64,000 nt of DNA from an uncultured Roseobacter sp. (GTDB taxonomy: Bacteria > Pseudomonadota > Alphaproteobacteria > Rhodobacterales > Rhodobacteraceae). The notes beneath the pieces were generated by a model. That model ran no database searches and had not been told where the DNA came from. It was given only the letters and a program-made list of their open reading frames with translations. The stretch's first letter is position 1; every line of letters begins with the position of its first letter. The stretch is taken from NCBI RefSeq assembly GCF_947492555.1, contig NZ_CANLNE010000005.1:59229-123228 (forward strand), read 5' to 3'. Below, piece after piece: positions 52,866-61,530 of the stretch. The translations under genes and the position numbers were made by a program.

Positions 52866-53675
52866 ATGTCGGATGCCTCTGTCTCCCCGGACATCAGTGA
52901 AGAACTCGGCACTGCCCTGCCCTATCTGCGCCGCTTTGCGCGCGCGATGACCGGCAGCCAGAGCAGCGGCGACCAATTCGCTGCGGCAGCGCTCGAGGCC
53001 ATCCTGACTGATCGGTCCGTGCTGGATGGCGCAGCAGTAAAAACCGGCGTGTTTCGAGTGCTCTACGGCATCTGGTCCAGCGCCGGCGCCCCGGTGGATG
53101 ACGGCGAGAGCGGATTGAAAGCACGCGCACAGAAGCATCTGTCGCGCCTGACGGCCAACAGCCGCGAAGCCTTGCTGCTGCACAGCGTCGAAGGGTTCAG
53201 CTTTGGCGAGATTGCCAGCATCATCGGCGTCGATCAGAGCGAGGCCGAAGAGCTGGTGCAAATCGCGCGGCGTGAGATGGCCGATGCGGTTTCCGGTTCC
53301 GTGATGATCATCGAGGACGAGGCGGTGATTGCAATGGACATCGAAAGCATCGTGTCTGAGATGGGACATCGCGTTACGGGCGTCGCCCGCACCCGGGACG
53401 AGGCCGTGGCGCTTGGGTCAGCGGACAAGCCAGATCTGATCCTCGCCGATATTCAGCTGGCGGACAACTCGTCCGGCATCGATGCGGTGAATGATCTGAT
53501 GGCGAACCTCGGTGAACGCCCGGTGATTTTCATCACCGCTTTCCCCGAACGTCTGTTGACCGGTGACAAGCACGAACCGGCGTTCCTGATCTCGAAACCA
53601 TATACCGAGGATCAGGTGATCTCCGCCGTCAGCCAGGCAATGTTCTTCTCCTCCACGGAAACATTAAAAGCCTGA
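52866..53675 (+). CDS. phyR: PhyR, sigma-factor-mimicking response regulator
   Basis: 269 residues. The N-terminal ~140 residues look like an ECF sigma factor (LPYLRRFARAMTG, LTANSREALLLHSVEGFSFG) and bind NepR. The C-terminal receiver has acidic residues in IEDE (149-152), phospho-acceptor Asp195 (LILADIQL) and Lys in ISKPYTED. Phosphorylation releases EcfG from NepR. AAGGAAG precedes the ATG at 52866. Confidence 0.96.
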   Translation: MSDASVSPDISEELGTALPYLRRFARAMTGSQSSGDQFAAAALEAILTDRSVLDGAAVKTGVFRVLYGIWSSAGAPVDDGESGLKARAQKHLSRLTANSREALLLHSVEGFSFGEIASIIGVDQSEAEELVQIARREMADAVSGSVMIIEDEAVIAMDIESIVSEMGHRVTGVARTRDEAVALGSADKPDLILADIQLADNSSGIDAVNDLMANLGERPVIFITAFPERLLTGDKHEPAFLISKPYTEDQVISAVSQAMFFSSTETLKA

Positions 53676-53695
53676 CGCACATAGCAGGCGCACAC

Positions 53696-53726
53696 AAAAA
53701 ACCCCGCTGCTTCCAGCGGGGTTTTT
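53696..53726. terminator. Intrinsic terminator after phyR, bidirectional
   Basis: AAAAACCCCGCTG and CAGCGGGGTTTTT flank a CTTC loop: a textbook rho-independent terminator that works in both directions between phyR and the convergent dps-like gene. Confidence 0.92.
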
Positions 53727-53745
53727 CGTTTCTGCAAATCATCCG

Positions 53746-54243
53746 TCAGCTCTTGGCGATGGAGCGCAGCATCCACGCGGCTTTCTCATGGAACGCGGCG
53801 CGTTCGGTCGCCATATCCTCTGTCACCGGGTCTCCGTGCTCGCCCGCAACTTTGATCAGCGCGTGCAAGCGATGGGCCACACGTTCATGATCTGCGGCCA
53901 GGTCTTCACACATCTCGCCTGCCGACGCCGGCGTTTCTTCATCCTGAATCACCGAGTTGGCGACAATCGACGAGAGTGTTGACGGCGCCAGCTGGCCCAA
54001 TGCGCGAATGCGTTCGGCGATATCGTCGGCGGCCTTGAACAGGTTTTCATATTGTTCTTCCGTCAGATTATGCACCGAGAAGAACAGCGGACCCTCCACA
54101 TTCCAATGAGTTGCATGCGTTTTGAACAGCATGCGATAAGTATCCGCCAATGCGTTTTCGAGACCCTGCGCCATCGCTTCGGCGTCTTTGACACCGGTGC
54201 TGATGTCGGTTGTCTCTGGTACTACATTCAATGCGCTTGTCAT
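53746..54243 (-). CDS. dps: Dps-family ferritin-like DNA-protection protein
   Basis: About 165 residues. Ferroxidase-region motifs THATHWNVEGPLFFSVHNLT and FKAADDIAERIRALG are intact. Dps stores iron and shields DNA under starvation and peroxide stress. GGAG is seven bases before the ATG at 54243; an ATG two codons upstream has no spacing for it. A candidate EcfG promoter lies just upstream, which fits a general-stress target. Confidence 0.93.
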   Translation of the reverse strand: MTSALNVVPETTDISTGVKDAEAMAQGLENALADTYRMLFKTHATHWNVEGPLFFSVHNLTEEQYENLFKAADDIAERIRALGQLAPSTLSSIVANSVIQDEETPASAGEMCEDLAADHERVAHRLHALIKVAGEHGDPVTEDMATERAAFHEKAAWMLRSIAKS

Positions 54244-54274
54244 CGTCATTCTCCTTTTCTTCTGTCAAAGGAGA

Positions 54275-54300
54275 AACACGCGGCACCCGGAGTATGTTCC
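54275..54300 (-). promoter_or_regulatory. Candidate EcfG-type promoter for dps
   Basis: On the minus strand: GGAAC (54300-54296), 17-base spacer, TGTT (54278-54275). One mismatch in the -10 element. It lies 32 bp before the dps ATG, like the exact sites in this island. Confidence 0.6.
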
Positions 54301-54332
54301 GGAAAACCTTGGGGCGTGACGGCTTGCCGCAG

Positions 54333-55241
54333 TTATTCTGCCGGTTTTGGCTCGACCTCGTCGGCGACGTCGATCTGAGGGGAAGGTTCAGGAGAGATGG
54401 TCGGCCTGCGTCTTTCAATCTCGGCATTGAGCGCCGCGCCCAACAGCACAAGGAAACTGCTGATCCAGAGCCAGATCAGCATCGCAATGACAGCACCGAT
54501 GGACCCGTAGACTTCGTTGTAATTGCCGAAATGCGCAACGTAGAATGAAAAGGCGATGGACATGATCGCCCAGCTCGTGCCCGCCATCACGGCACCGGGC
54601 GTCAGCCAACCAATGCGAATGCCTTTGCGGTTGGGGCCAAATCGATAAAGCATGCCGATACCGCCAAAAATAACCACGATGGCGATGGCCCAACGCAGCA
54701 GTTCGATCATGAAAGAGGCAAGCGTGCCCAACGGAAAGAACGACAGCACAATCGGCGTCACCACAATGGTGAGCAGCGAGACAATGCCCACGCCCAGCAG
54801 GCTGACGGTCAGCAAAAGCGCACGTAGGTAGTGCTTGATGCTGGAGCGCCCTTTTTGCGCATAGACCAGATTAAGCCCGTGCATCATCGCCCCGACCCCC
54901 GCCCGCGCCGACCAGAGGGCGACACCCAGAGATACAGCACCCGCCCAACCCAGCGTGCCGGAACTGGCACTGACCAGGGTCACGATCTGCTTGTTGAGAA
55001 TGGTATAAACCGCGTCGGGCATCAGCCCGCGGATTTCTTCCAGCTGGACGATTACCACGGCAGGATCTGCAACCAGGCTGAGAATGGCGATCAAAGCGGC
55101 GAGTGCCGGAAAAACCGAGAGCATAGAATAGAAAGCAACCCCGGCCGCAATCAGGCCGAGGTTGTTATTGGCGATCTGTTTACCGACGGCGAAGAACACC
55201 GCCCGGTTCATCGCGAAGCTCAGGCGTCGCGGTGGCGCCAT
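54333..55241 (-). CDS. YihY/BrkB-family inner-membrane protein
   Basis: 302 residues with about six membrane helices and the family motifs NNNLGLIAAGVAFYSMLSVF, LGWAGAVSLGVALWSARAGV and IGAVIAMLIWLWISSFLVLL. The function is uncertain (once misnamed ribonuclease BN). It starts one base after the stop of the PLDc_N-like gene, so both share the EcfG promoter upstream. The C-terminal tail is acidic and polar. Confidence 0.9.
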   Translation of the reverse strand: MAPPRRLSFAMNRAVFFAVGKQIANNNLGLIAAGVAFYSMLSVFPALAALIAILSLVADPAVVIVQLEEIRGLMPDAVYTILNKQIVTLVSASSGTLGWAGAVSLGVALWSARAGVGAMMHGLNLVYAQKGRSSIKHYLRALLLTVSLLGVGIVSLLTIVVTPIVLSFFPLGTLASFMIELLRWAIAIVVIFGGIGMLYRFGPNRKGIRIGWLTPGAVMAGTSWAIMSIAFSFYVAHFGNYNEVYGSIGAVIAMLIWLWISSFLVLLGAALNAEIERRRPTISPEPSPQIDVADEVEPKPAE

Positions 55242-55242
55242 A

Positions 55243-55434
55243 TCAAATGGCGGCTTTGGACGATCTCGGTCCCGCAATCAGCCAAGCGATAAAGCCGACG
55301 ATCGGCAAGACCAGTACCAGTAGAGTCCAGAGCACCTTGCTGCCGGTTGACGCGCCTGATCCGATGATCGACACGATGGCCCAGATGTTCAGGACCAGAA
55401 TGATCAGTCCCCCAATTCCTGCATACTCAAACAT
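55243..55434 (-). CDS. PLDc_N-like two-helix membrane microprotein
   Basis: 63 residues with two hydrophobic segments (GGLIILVLNIWAIVSIIGSG and VLWTLLVLVLPIVGFIAWLI), the phospholipase D N-terminal-like domain found alone in many bacteria. GGAG is seven bases before the ATG at 55434. It is first in an operon with yihY behind a perfect EcfG promoter. Role unknown, probably in envelope stress. Confidence 0.88.
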   Translation of the reverse strand: MFEYAGIGGLIILVLNIWAIVSIIGSGASTGSKVLWTLLVLVLPIVGFIAWLIAGPRSSKAAI

Positions 55435-55465
55435 GTCTTTCTCCTTTGTTCCGTCTTGCCCTCTC

Positions 55466-55491
55466 AACGTGCCAAAACGTCAAATGGTTCC
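55466..55491 (-). promoter_or_regulatory. EcfG-type promoter for the PLDc_N-yihY operon
   Basis: On the minus strand: GGAAC (55491-55487), 17-base spacer, CGTT (55469-55466): exact consensus, ending 32 bp before the microprotein ATG. Confidence 0.87.
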
Positions 55492-55500
55492 CAAACAGGT

Positions 55501-56328
55501 TTATTTGTCCGGCAGCTCGTCGCGCACCTGGCCCCAGGCCATCAGGGTGAAGATTACCGTCCCGCCAATGATGTTTCCTGTCAGCACCGGGATAAAAAAC
55601 CCGCCAATGGCTGTCGCGGCAGTGATGTCACCCATCCAGACCAGCACGGCCATCTCCACCGATCCGGCCACGATATGGGTGAAATCCCCCGCGGCGATCA
55701 GCCAGGTGAAAACCAGGATAAGGAAGAATTTCGCACTGTCCGCCTGCGGCAGCATCCAGACGATCAGCGCCACGATAATGCCCGCAGGAATGGCCCGCCA
55801 GAAGGAGGCATCCGCCCCCATGCCCGTCGCGTGATGCGACAGATCAACGACGGACACCATGATCTCTGCCGGTATCGCGGGGGTAAACACGAAAAGGGCC
55901 GCCACCGCAAAGGCACCAATCACATTTGCCGTCATCACGATCCCCCAGAGCCGCAGCATGCACCCAAAGGTGTACCATGTCCGCTCCACCATGACGGGCA
56001 GCACTGTCGTGATCGTGTTTTCGGTGAAAAGCTGCATGCGCCCCATGATCACGGCGAGAAAGCCCAGCGAATAACCCAGGTTCTCGATCAGGTAACTGCT
56101 GGGCGCATCCGGCAGATAGGTCCGGAAAATCGCTTCGCCCAGAACCGACAGGCTGATCATCACCCCCGCAGCGATGCCCGACCAGATCAACGACCGTTTG
56201 GGCCGCGCCATTTCCTCTTCGCCTTCGCGGCGGATCACCTCATAGATCAGCTTGGGGGCAAGGGCGGCAGCATTCTGAACCGAGGCTTCTTCTTTTTCTT
56301 CTTCTTCGTAGCGTGCGGTCTGGTCCAT
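55501..56328 (-). CDS. Formate/nitrite transporter (FNT) family protein
   Basis: 275 residues from the ATG at 56328; the longer frame is not needed. A charged, Glu-rich N-terminus (YEEEEKEEASVQNAAALAPK) precedes six membrane helices (GIAAGVMISLSVLGEAIF, NLGYSLGFLAVIMGRMQLFT, ANVIGAFAVAALFVF, NIIGGTVIFTLM). It resembles the YfdC-like FNT branch, whose substrate is unknown. It may belong to the stress regulon. Confidence 0.88.
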   Translation of the reverse strand: MDQTARYEEEEKEEASVQNAAALAPKLIYEVIRREGEEEMARPKRSLIWSGIAAGVMISLSVLGEAIFRTYLPDAPSSYLIENLGYSLGFLAVIMGRMQLFTENTITTVLPVMVERTWYTFGCMLRLWGIVMTANVIGAFAVAALFVFTPAIPAEIMVSVVDLSHHATGMGADASFWRAIPAGIIVALIVWMLPQADSAKFFLILVFTWLIAAGDFTHIVAGSVEMAVLVWMGDITAATAIGGFFIPVLTGNIIGGTVIFTLMAWGQVRDELPDK

Positions 56329-56374
56329 GGGAAACTCCGAAACGCACCTGTCGAGCCGGTGCCGCTTGACACTC

Positions 56375-56400
56375 AACTTATTATCGCCTGAATGAGTTCC
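56375..56400 (-). promoter_or_regulatory. Candidate EcfG-type promoter for the FNT-family gene
   Basis: On the minus strand: GGAAC (56400-56396), 17-base spacer, AGTT (56378-56375), one mismatch in the -10 element, 47 bp before the ATG. Confidence 0.5.
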
Positions 56401-56425
56401 ACAACCTTTACTTGCGTGGACCGAC

Positions 56426-57685
56426 ATGCCCCCTTTTTCCCCTGATTTGATGTCCGATGTCCGTGCCCGATTTGCCCATGTGGACAGCTGCCCGTTTCAG
56501 GGACCGCGCATCTTCTTTGAAAACGCGGGCGGGGCACTGACGCTGAATTCCGTCGTCGAGACCTCGGCAAAATTCGCCGCTATTCCGGATAATCAGGGTC
56601 GCGACAACCCTGCCGCCCATGCGCTCGTTGACCTGATCGAACAGTCCAAGGCGGATATGATGGATTTCTTCAACCCGAGGGGTGGCCAGTTCTTTGTCGG
56701 GGAAAGCGGCACCGAACTCACCTTTCGCCTCATCCGCACGGCAGTGATGGGAGCACCTGAGGGCGGGGCGGTGATCGGCTCAACCGTCGAACACCCCGCG
56801 TCGCGTTCCGCCGCAACACATTGGGCGCAGATTGCGGGAAAAGACTATATCTCCGTGCCACACGACGATGCCACCGGATCGGTCAGCCCTGATGCCTATG
56901 CTGCCCTCATGACCCCGGACGTGCGGGTCGCGACCATCCTGCATACGTCACCGGTAACCGGCATCGCCAATGATGTGGCCTCTATTGCTGCCGCAATCCG
57001 GGCCGTCGCCCCGGAGGCCTACATCTTCGTCGATGGCATCCAACATGCAAGCCACGGTCACATCGACATCGCCGCCTATGACATCGATGGCTATGTCATC
57101 TCTCCCTACAAAGCCTTTTCGCGCCATGGCTATGGGGTGGCCTGGGTGTCGGATCGGATGACGGCGCTGCCCCTGGAGCAGCTGGCGAACGGCCCACGTG
57201 CCCATTGGGAGATGGGCACCCGCGATACTGGTGCCTATGCGACGTTCTCTGATGTCGTCGCCTATCTCGACTGGCTGGGCGCACAGCACAGCGACAGCGA
57301 TGACCGACGCATCCGGCTGGAGGCTGCGGGGGCTGCCATACACGATCAAGAAGACGCGCTGACCCAGGCGATGCTGCATGGGACCGGCAACCTGCCCGGT
57401 CTGGCGGAACTACCGGGCATCACCATTCTGGGCGGCATCGATAATCCCGCGCGCGAAGGACTGGTCTGCTTCGCCCTGAACCACCTGCCTGCCGCTGCAA
57501 TCGTCGGCGCTCTGAATGCACAGGGCATCCGAACACATGTTCGCAAGGCAGATCACTACTCAGGCAACATCCTCGATCCGCTGGGTCTGGAGGCCGCTGT
57601 CCGGGTCTCAATGTGCCACTATAATAGTGTCGAGGAAGTCAGCACTTTTCTCGGCGCCATGAAGGACATCGCCGCGACAGACTGA
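56426..57685 (+). CDS. Class V aminotransferase/cysteine desulfurase-like PLP protein
   Basis: 419 residues. Fold-type I with Lys229 in ISPYKAFSRHGYG as the probable PLP lysine, VEHPASRSAATHW in the cofactor region, FVDGIQHASHGHIDI and the C-terminal HYNSVEEV. Class V members without a catalytic-loop cysteine are often lyases or aminotransferases, so true desulfurase activity is doubtful. Start could also be the ATG at 56450. It is followed by an M20 peptidase gene 23 bp on, likely the same transcript. Confidence 0.86.
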   Translation: MPPFSPDLMSDVRARFAHVDSCPFQGPRIFFENAGGALTLNSVVETSAKFAAIPDNQGRDNPAAHALVDLIEQSKADMMDFFNPRGGQFFVGESGTELTFRLIRTAVMGAPEGGAVIGSTVEHPASRSAATHWAQIAGKDYISVPHDDATGSVSPDAYAALMTPDVRVATILHTSPVTGIANDVASIAAAIRAVAPEAYIFVDGIQHASHGHIDIAAYDIDGYVISPYKAFSRHGYGVAWVSDRMTALPLEQLANGPRAHWEMGTRDTGAYATFSDVVAYLDWLGAQHSDSDDRRIRLEAAGAAIHDQEDALTQAMLHGTGNLPGLAELPGITILGGIDNPAREGLVCFALNHLPAAAIVGALNAQGIRTHVRKADHYSGNILDPLGLEAAVRVSMCHYNSVEEVSTFLGAMKDIAATD

Positions 57686-57708
57686 GCAATTGTTTTCACC
57701 TTGCCCGG

Positions 57709-59022
57709 ATGCCGCAATTGCCTGACAGTAATGCCATGCTGAACCCCACCTCCCTGTCAGGCGCGATTGATGCCAAACGCGCGGACCTCATTGAACTGAC
57801 CCGCGACCTGATCCGCATTCCCACGCGCAACCCGCCCGGCGATTGCTATCGCGACATTTGCGACTTTCTGGACAAGCGCCTGTCGCACCACGGGTTCGAG
57901 ACGAAACTGATCCGCGCGCATGAAACGCCGGGAGACAGCGACAAATACCCAAGATGGAACATCGTTGCGCGCCGGGAGGGTGCACGTTCCGGCGACTGTG
58001 TGCATTTCAACAGCCACACGGATGTGGTTGAGGTCGGTCGGGGCTGGACCATGGACCCCTTTGGCGGCGCGGAAAAGGACGGCAAGATCTACGGGCGCGG
58101 GGCCTGTGACATGAAGGGCGGGCTCGCCGCGTCGATCATTGCCTGCGAGGCCTTCATCGAGACGCATCCTGACTTCGCCGGGGCTATCGAAATCTCTGGT
58201 ACGGCGGATGAGGAGTCCGGCGGCTATGGTGGTGTGGCCTATCTGGCCGAAGAGGGGTATTTCGACCCGGCGCGCGTGCAGCATGTGATCATCCCCGAAC
58301 CGCTCAACAAGGACCGTATCTGTCTGGGGCATCGCGGTGGCTGGTGGGCGGAGATCGAAACCAGGGGCGAGATCGCCCATGGTTCCATGCCCTTTCTGGG
58401 TGACTGCGCCGTGCGCCACATGGGCGCGGTGCTGTCGGAATTCGAAGACAAGCTCTTCCCCGCCATGGCGGCGCGCCACACCGATATGCCCGTGGTGCCC
58501 GACGGCGCACGGCAATCCACGATGAACATCAACTCCATCCACGGCGGCCAGCCGGAGTTCGCCCCGGGTGACACCAGCCTGCCCGCCCATTGTGTCCCCG
58601 ACAGTTGCCGCATCGTGATCGATAGGCGCTTTTTGCTGGAAGAACCGCTCGATCAGGTCCGCAGTGAGGTCACCGACCTGCTCGAAGGTCTCAAGGCCAA
58701 TCGCACCGATTTCGAGTATGAGCTGACCGAACTGAACGCGGTCCTGCCTTCGATGACCGACCGCGACGCCCCGGTGGTGCGCACCGTGGCGAAGGCCATC
58801 GAGGACGTCATGGGCAAGCCGCCGGAATATGTCGCCTCCCCCGGCACCTACGACCAGAAACACATTGACCGGATCGGCAAGCTCAAAAACTGCATCGCCT
58901 ACGGGCCGGGCATCCTTGAACTGGCGCATAAACCCGATGAATACGTCGGGATCGATGACATGGTCGACAGCGCCAAGGTGATGGGCCGCGCCCTGGAAAC
59001 GCTGCTGTTACCCCAGGACTGA
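57709..59022 (+). CDS. M20-family metallopeptidase (ArgE/DapE-like deacylase)
   Basis: 437 residues (or 428 from 57736). Metal ligands: His and Asp in NSHTDVVEVG, Asp in GRGACDMKGGLA, the catalytic Glu pair in TADEESGGYGG, and a C-terminal His in GTYDQKHIDRIG. Removes an acyl group from an N-acyl amino acid or cleaves a small peptide. The exact substrate is open. Probably paired with the upstream PLP enzyme. Confidence 0.9.
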   Translation: MPQLPDSNAMLNPTSLSGAIDAKRADLIELTRDLIRIPTRNPPGDCYRDICDFLDKRLSHHGFETKLIRAHETPGDSDKYPRWNIVARREGARSGDCVHFNSHTDVVEVGRGWTMDPFGGAEKDGKIYGRGACDMKGGLAASIIACEAFIETHPDFAGAIEISGTADEESGGYGGVAYLAEEGYFDPARVQHVIIPEPLNKDRICLGHRGGWWAEIETRGEIAHGSMPFLGDCAVRHMGAVLSEFEDKLFPAMAARHTDMPVVPDGARQSTMNINSIHGGQPEFAPGDTSLPAHCVPDSCRIVIDRRFLLEEPLDQVRSEVTDLLEGLKANRTDFEYELTELNAVLPSMTDRDAPVVRTVAKAIEDVMGKPPEYVASPGTYDQKHIDRIGKLKNCIAYGPGILELAHKPDEYVGIDDMVDSAKVMGRALETLLLPQD

Positions 59023-59120
59023 CCGTCACAGGAGCGCAGCGGCAGGTCATATCTGGTTTACGATCCCTTGATATACTGCCCAAGGATGTGCATTTTCAGG
59101 TGGAGAAGGATACCGAAGCA

Positions 59121-59294
59121 ATGGCCAAGACACATAGCGCCACCGTCGCACGCACGGCAGACACCGGCAAATTCACCCTCCGCAAGGAAGGGGGGGATAC
59201 ATCCGTGCATGCCTCCGGCAAGAAAACACCCACGGTGGTCAGCGCCTCGATCAGCAAAAACAGGGACGCCCTGAAGCGATTGGCCAATCGGTAA
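59121..59294 (+). CDS. Small antitoxin-like protein upstream of a Doc-type toxin
   Basis: 57 residues beginning MAKTHSATVARTADTGKFTL, Lys/Thr/Ser-rich, ending ISKNRDALKRLANR. It matches no family I can name firmly; position directly before a Fic/Doc domain suggests the antitoxin. GGAGAAGGA lies about ten bases before the ATG; a GTG at 59088 would add eleven residues. A TATACT -10-like element is at 59072-59077. Confidence 0.6.
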   Translation: MAKTHSATVARTADTGKFTLRKEGGDTSVHASGKKTPTVVSASISKNRDALKRLANR

Positions 59295-59676
59295 GCCGCA
59301 CTACCGGGTCAATCTGGGCGATGTTCTGGAAGCCCACGAACAATCGCTGGAGGCTTTTGGCGGGCTGCGCGGCATCTGCAATCTCGACAGTATCCTCGGC
59401 GCCATCGGCAGACCCTACCATGGCTATCACCGTCCCATTCACAAAAAGGCCGCCGCCTTGCTGCACGGCCTGGCGACATCTCATGGCTTCAACGATGCAA
59501 ACAAACGCACCGCATGGCTCACAACAGAAGTTCTGTGCCTGAACAGCGGCTACGATCTGGCGGTGAAAGCCGAGGATCGGATTGATGATGTCGTAGTTGA
59601 CGTCGTGACCGGTGCGATGCCGCAAGAGGCGCTCGAAGACTGGTTCCGTGCACGGCTATCAAAGCTGAGTGATTAG
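59287..59676 (+). CDS. Fic/Doc-family toxin (death-on-curing type) without a canonical start codon
   Basis: A 129-codon frame with the full Fic/Doc signature HGFNDANKRTAW (His66) and Doc-like flanks (VLEAHEQSLEAFGG, KKAAALLHGLA). Doc phosphorylates EF-Tu, and other Fic proteins AMPylate targets. Upstream of the signature the frame opens after a TGA at 59272 and contains no ATG, GTG or TTG before 59458. An ATC at 59287, in a context giving xGKPHYRVNLGDVL, is where homologues begin. So it either uses a rare start, is translated by re-initiation from the antitoxin, or has lost its start codon. The TTG at 59458 would remove the first helices. Confidence 0.65.
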   Translation: MGKPHYRVNLGDVLEAHEQSLEAFGGLRGICNLDSILGAIGRPYHGYHRPIHKKAAALLHGLATSHGFNDANKRTAWLTTEVLCLNSGYDLAVKAEDRIDDVVVDVVTGAMPQEALEDWFRARLSKLSD

Positions 59677-60536
59677 CCGGACGCAGGCACCACCGGCACA
59701 TCTATGTTGTCGATCAGCCGCACCCCCGCCAGCCACGCCGCAGCAAAGAGGCGGGCGGGTTCGGTAGGCCGCTCCAGCGCCTCCAGCGCTGCACAGGACC
59801 GAAGCTCGAAATAATCGATGTCGGTAAAGCCGCCTGACGTCAGCCGGGCAACCGCCGCCGCTTGAAGGGGCGCGAAACCCTCACCGACTGCAAGCTTTTC
59901 GGCCACCTCCTGCATCACCTCGGAGAGCAAAGGCGCCTTGATCCGCGCCCGGTCGCTGAGCAGCAGGTTGCGCGAGGACATCGCCAGCCCATCCTCTTCC
60001 CGGATCGTCGGACAGCCCACAACCTCGATGGGAATATCCAGATCCCGCGCCATGCGCTGCACCACCATCAGCTGCTGAAAATCCTTTTCCCCAAAAAACC
60101 CCTTATCGGCAGAGGTCTGGGTGAAAAGCTTGGTCACAACCGTCGCCACCCCGTCGAAATGGCCGGGCCGGTGGGCACCACAAAGCACATCGGTCATCCC
60201 GCCCACCGACACATTCGTGGCAAACCCCTCTGGGTAGATTTGGCTCACATCGGGGGCATAGACCGCATCCACCGCAAAACGCGCCAGCTTGCGCGCATCT
60301 TCTTCCTCCGTACGCGGATAATTGTCGAGGTCCGACGTTTGATTGAACTGCTTTGGGTTCACGAAAATCGTCACGATCACCCGGTCGCACGCGGCCTTTG
60401 CCGCCGCTACGAGGCTCAGGTGGCCATCATGCAAGGCGCCCATCGTCGGCACCACCCCGATGCTCTCTTCTGCCCGCCGCCAGCCCCGCGTCACTTCGCG
60501 CAGGTCCACCAATGTCCGGATGATCACCGGCGTCAC
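59673..60536 (-). CDS. panC: Pantothenate synthetase
   Basis: 287 residues. ATP-binding [16 protein letters not shown] (HIGH-like), [33 protein letters not shown], and SSRN (KMSKS-like region). Joins pantoate and beta-alanine to pantothenate. The GTG start overlaps the panB stop (GTGA). Its stop codon overlaps that of the convergent Doc-like gene. Confidence 0.95.
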   Translation of the reverse strand: MTPVIIRTLVDLREVTRGWRRAEESIGVVPTMGALHDGHLSLVAAAKAACDRVIVTIFVNPKQFNQTSDLDNYPRTEEEDARKLARFAVDAVYAPDVSQIYPEGFATNVSVGGMTDVLCGAHRPGHFDGVATVVTKLFTQTSADKGFFGEKDFQQLMVVQRMARDLDIPIEVVGCPTIREEDGLAMSSRNLLLSDRARIKAPLLSEVMQEVAEKLAVGEGFAPLQAAAVARLTSGGFTDIDYFELRSCAALEALERPTEPARLFAAAWLAGVRLIDNIDVPVVPASG

Positions 60537-61372
60537 GCGCGCGTCCCTCCCTTGGGTGCCGCATCTGCAAACACATGCTCCGGCCCCGGAAAACGGCGGG
60601 CGCGTACCTCCTCTGCATAGGTGGCAATTGCATCCTCGCCGGTCTGCCCAAGCTCTGCATAACGCTTCACGAACTTCGCCTTGAACGCCGTGAACAGCCC
60701 CAGCATGTCATCCACCACGAGGATCTGCCCATCGCAGCCCGCAGAGGCCCCGATGCCAACGGTGGGGATCTCCACCTCCGCCGTGATCCGATCCGCCAGC
60801 CCCTGTGGGACTTTCTCCAACACCACCGCAAAGGCCCCTGCAACTGCGACGGCGCGCGCGTCCTGCATCATGATGTCGCCCGCTGCGCCCCGGCCCTGCA
60901 CCGTGTAGCCCCCCAGCGTGTTGATCGATTGCGGCGTCAGGCCGATATGCGCCATAACCGGAATCCCCCGCTTGACCAGAAAATCGATGGTAGGTGCCAT
61001 ATGCTGCCCGCCTTCCAGCTTCACCGCACCTGCGCCCGTCTCGCGCATCAGCGTTGCCGCGCTCTCAAAGGCCTGCTCGGGGCTTTGCTCATAGCTGCCA
61101 AAGGGCATATCGATCACCATCATCGACCGGCTCAGCCCCCGCGCCACCGCCCGGCCATGCAGGATCATCATCTCCATCGTGACTTCCAGCGTCGATGGCA
61201 GCCCGTGCAGCACCATGCCAACGCTGTCACCCACCAGTACAAAGTCGCAATGGGGATCCATCATCTGCGCCATCGGCGTGGTATAGGCGGTCAGGCTGAC
61301 CAGCGGCACACCCCCCTTTCGCGCCTTGATATTCGCGGGCATCGGGGCTGTTTTTCGGGCTGTGGCGCTCAT
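60533..61372 (-). CDS. panB: 3-methyl-2-oxobutanoate hydroxymethyltransferase
   Basis: 279 residues from the ATG at 61372. Barrel motifs [70 protein letters not shown]-like [12 protein letters not shown]. Makes ketopantoate from 2-oxoisovalerate. A longer frame upstream overlaps the divergent binding-protein gene and adds no domain. Confidence 0.95.
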   Translation of the reverse strand: MSATARKTAPMPANIKARKGGVPLVSLTAYTTPMAQMMDPHCDFVLVGDSVGMVLHGLPSTLEVTMEMMILHGRAVARGLSRSMMVIDMPFGSYEQSPEQAFESAATLMRETGAGAVKLEGGQHMAPTIDFLVKRGIPVMAHIGLTPQSINTLGGYTVQGRGAAGDIMMQDARAVAVAGAFAVVLEKVPQGLADRITAEVEIPTVGIGASAGCDGQILVVDDMLGLFTAFKAKFVKRYAELGQTGEDAIATYAEEVRARRFPGPEHVFADAAPKGGTRA

Positions 61373-61530
61373 GATCACGGGTCCTGTGCTGTCGTTGCGG
61401 ATGCCGGATAGCACGGATGCGCTGGAAATCCACGCCCTTGCCGGAAAACCCGCCCTTGATTGACGCGAGGATTGTTGGAACACTCGACGCAGGATCGCGC
61501 CCGCCGGGGAGCATGACACAGGGGACCCTT

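Noticed and set aside
57757..58929. 390-codon minus-strand frame across the M20 peptidase gene
   Set aside because: Antisense to intact metal-binding motifs.
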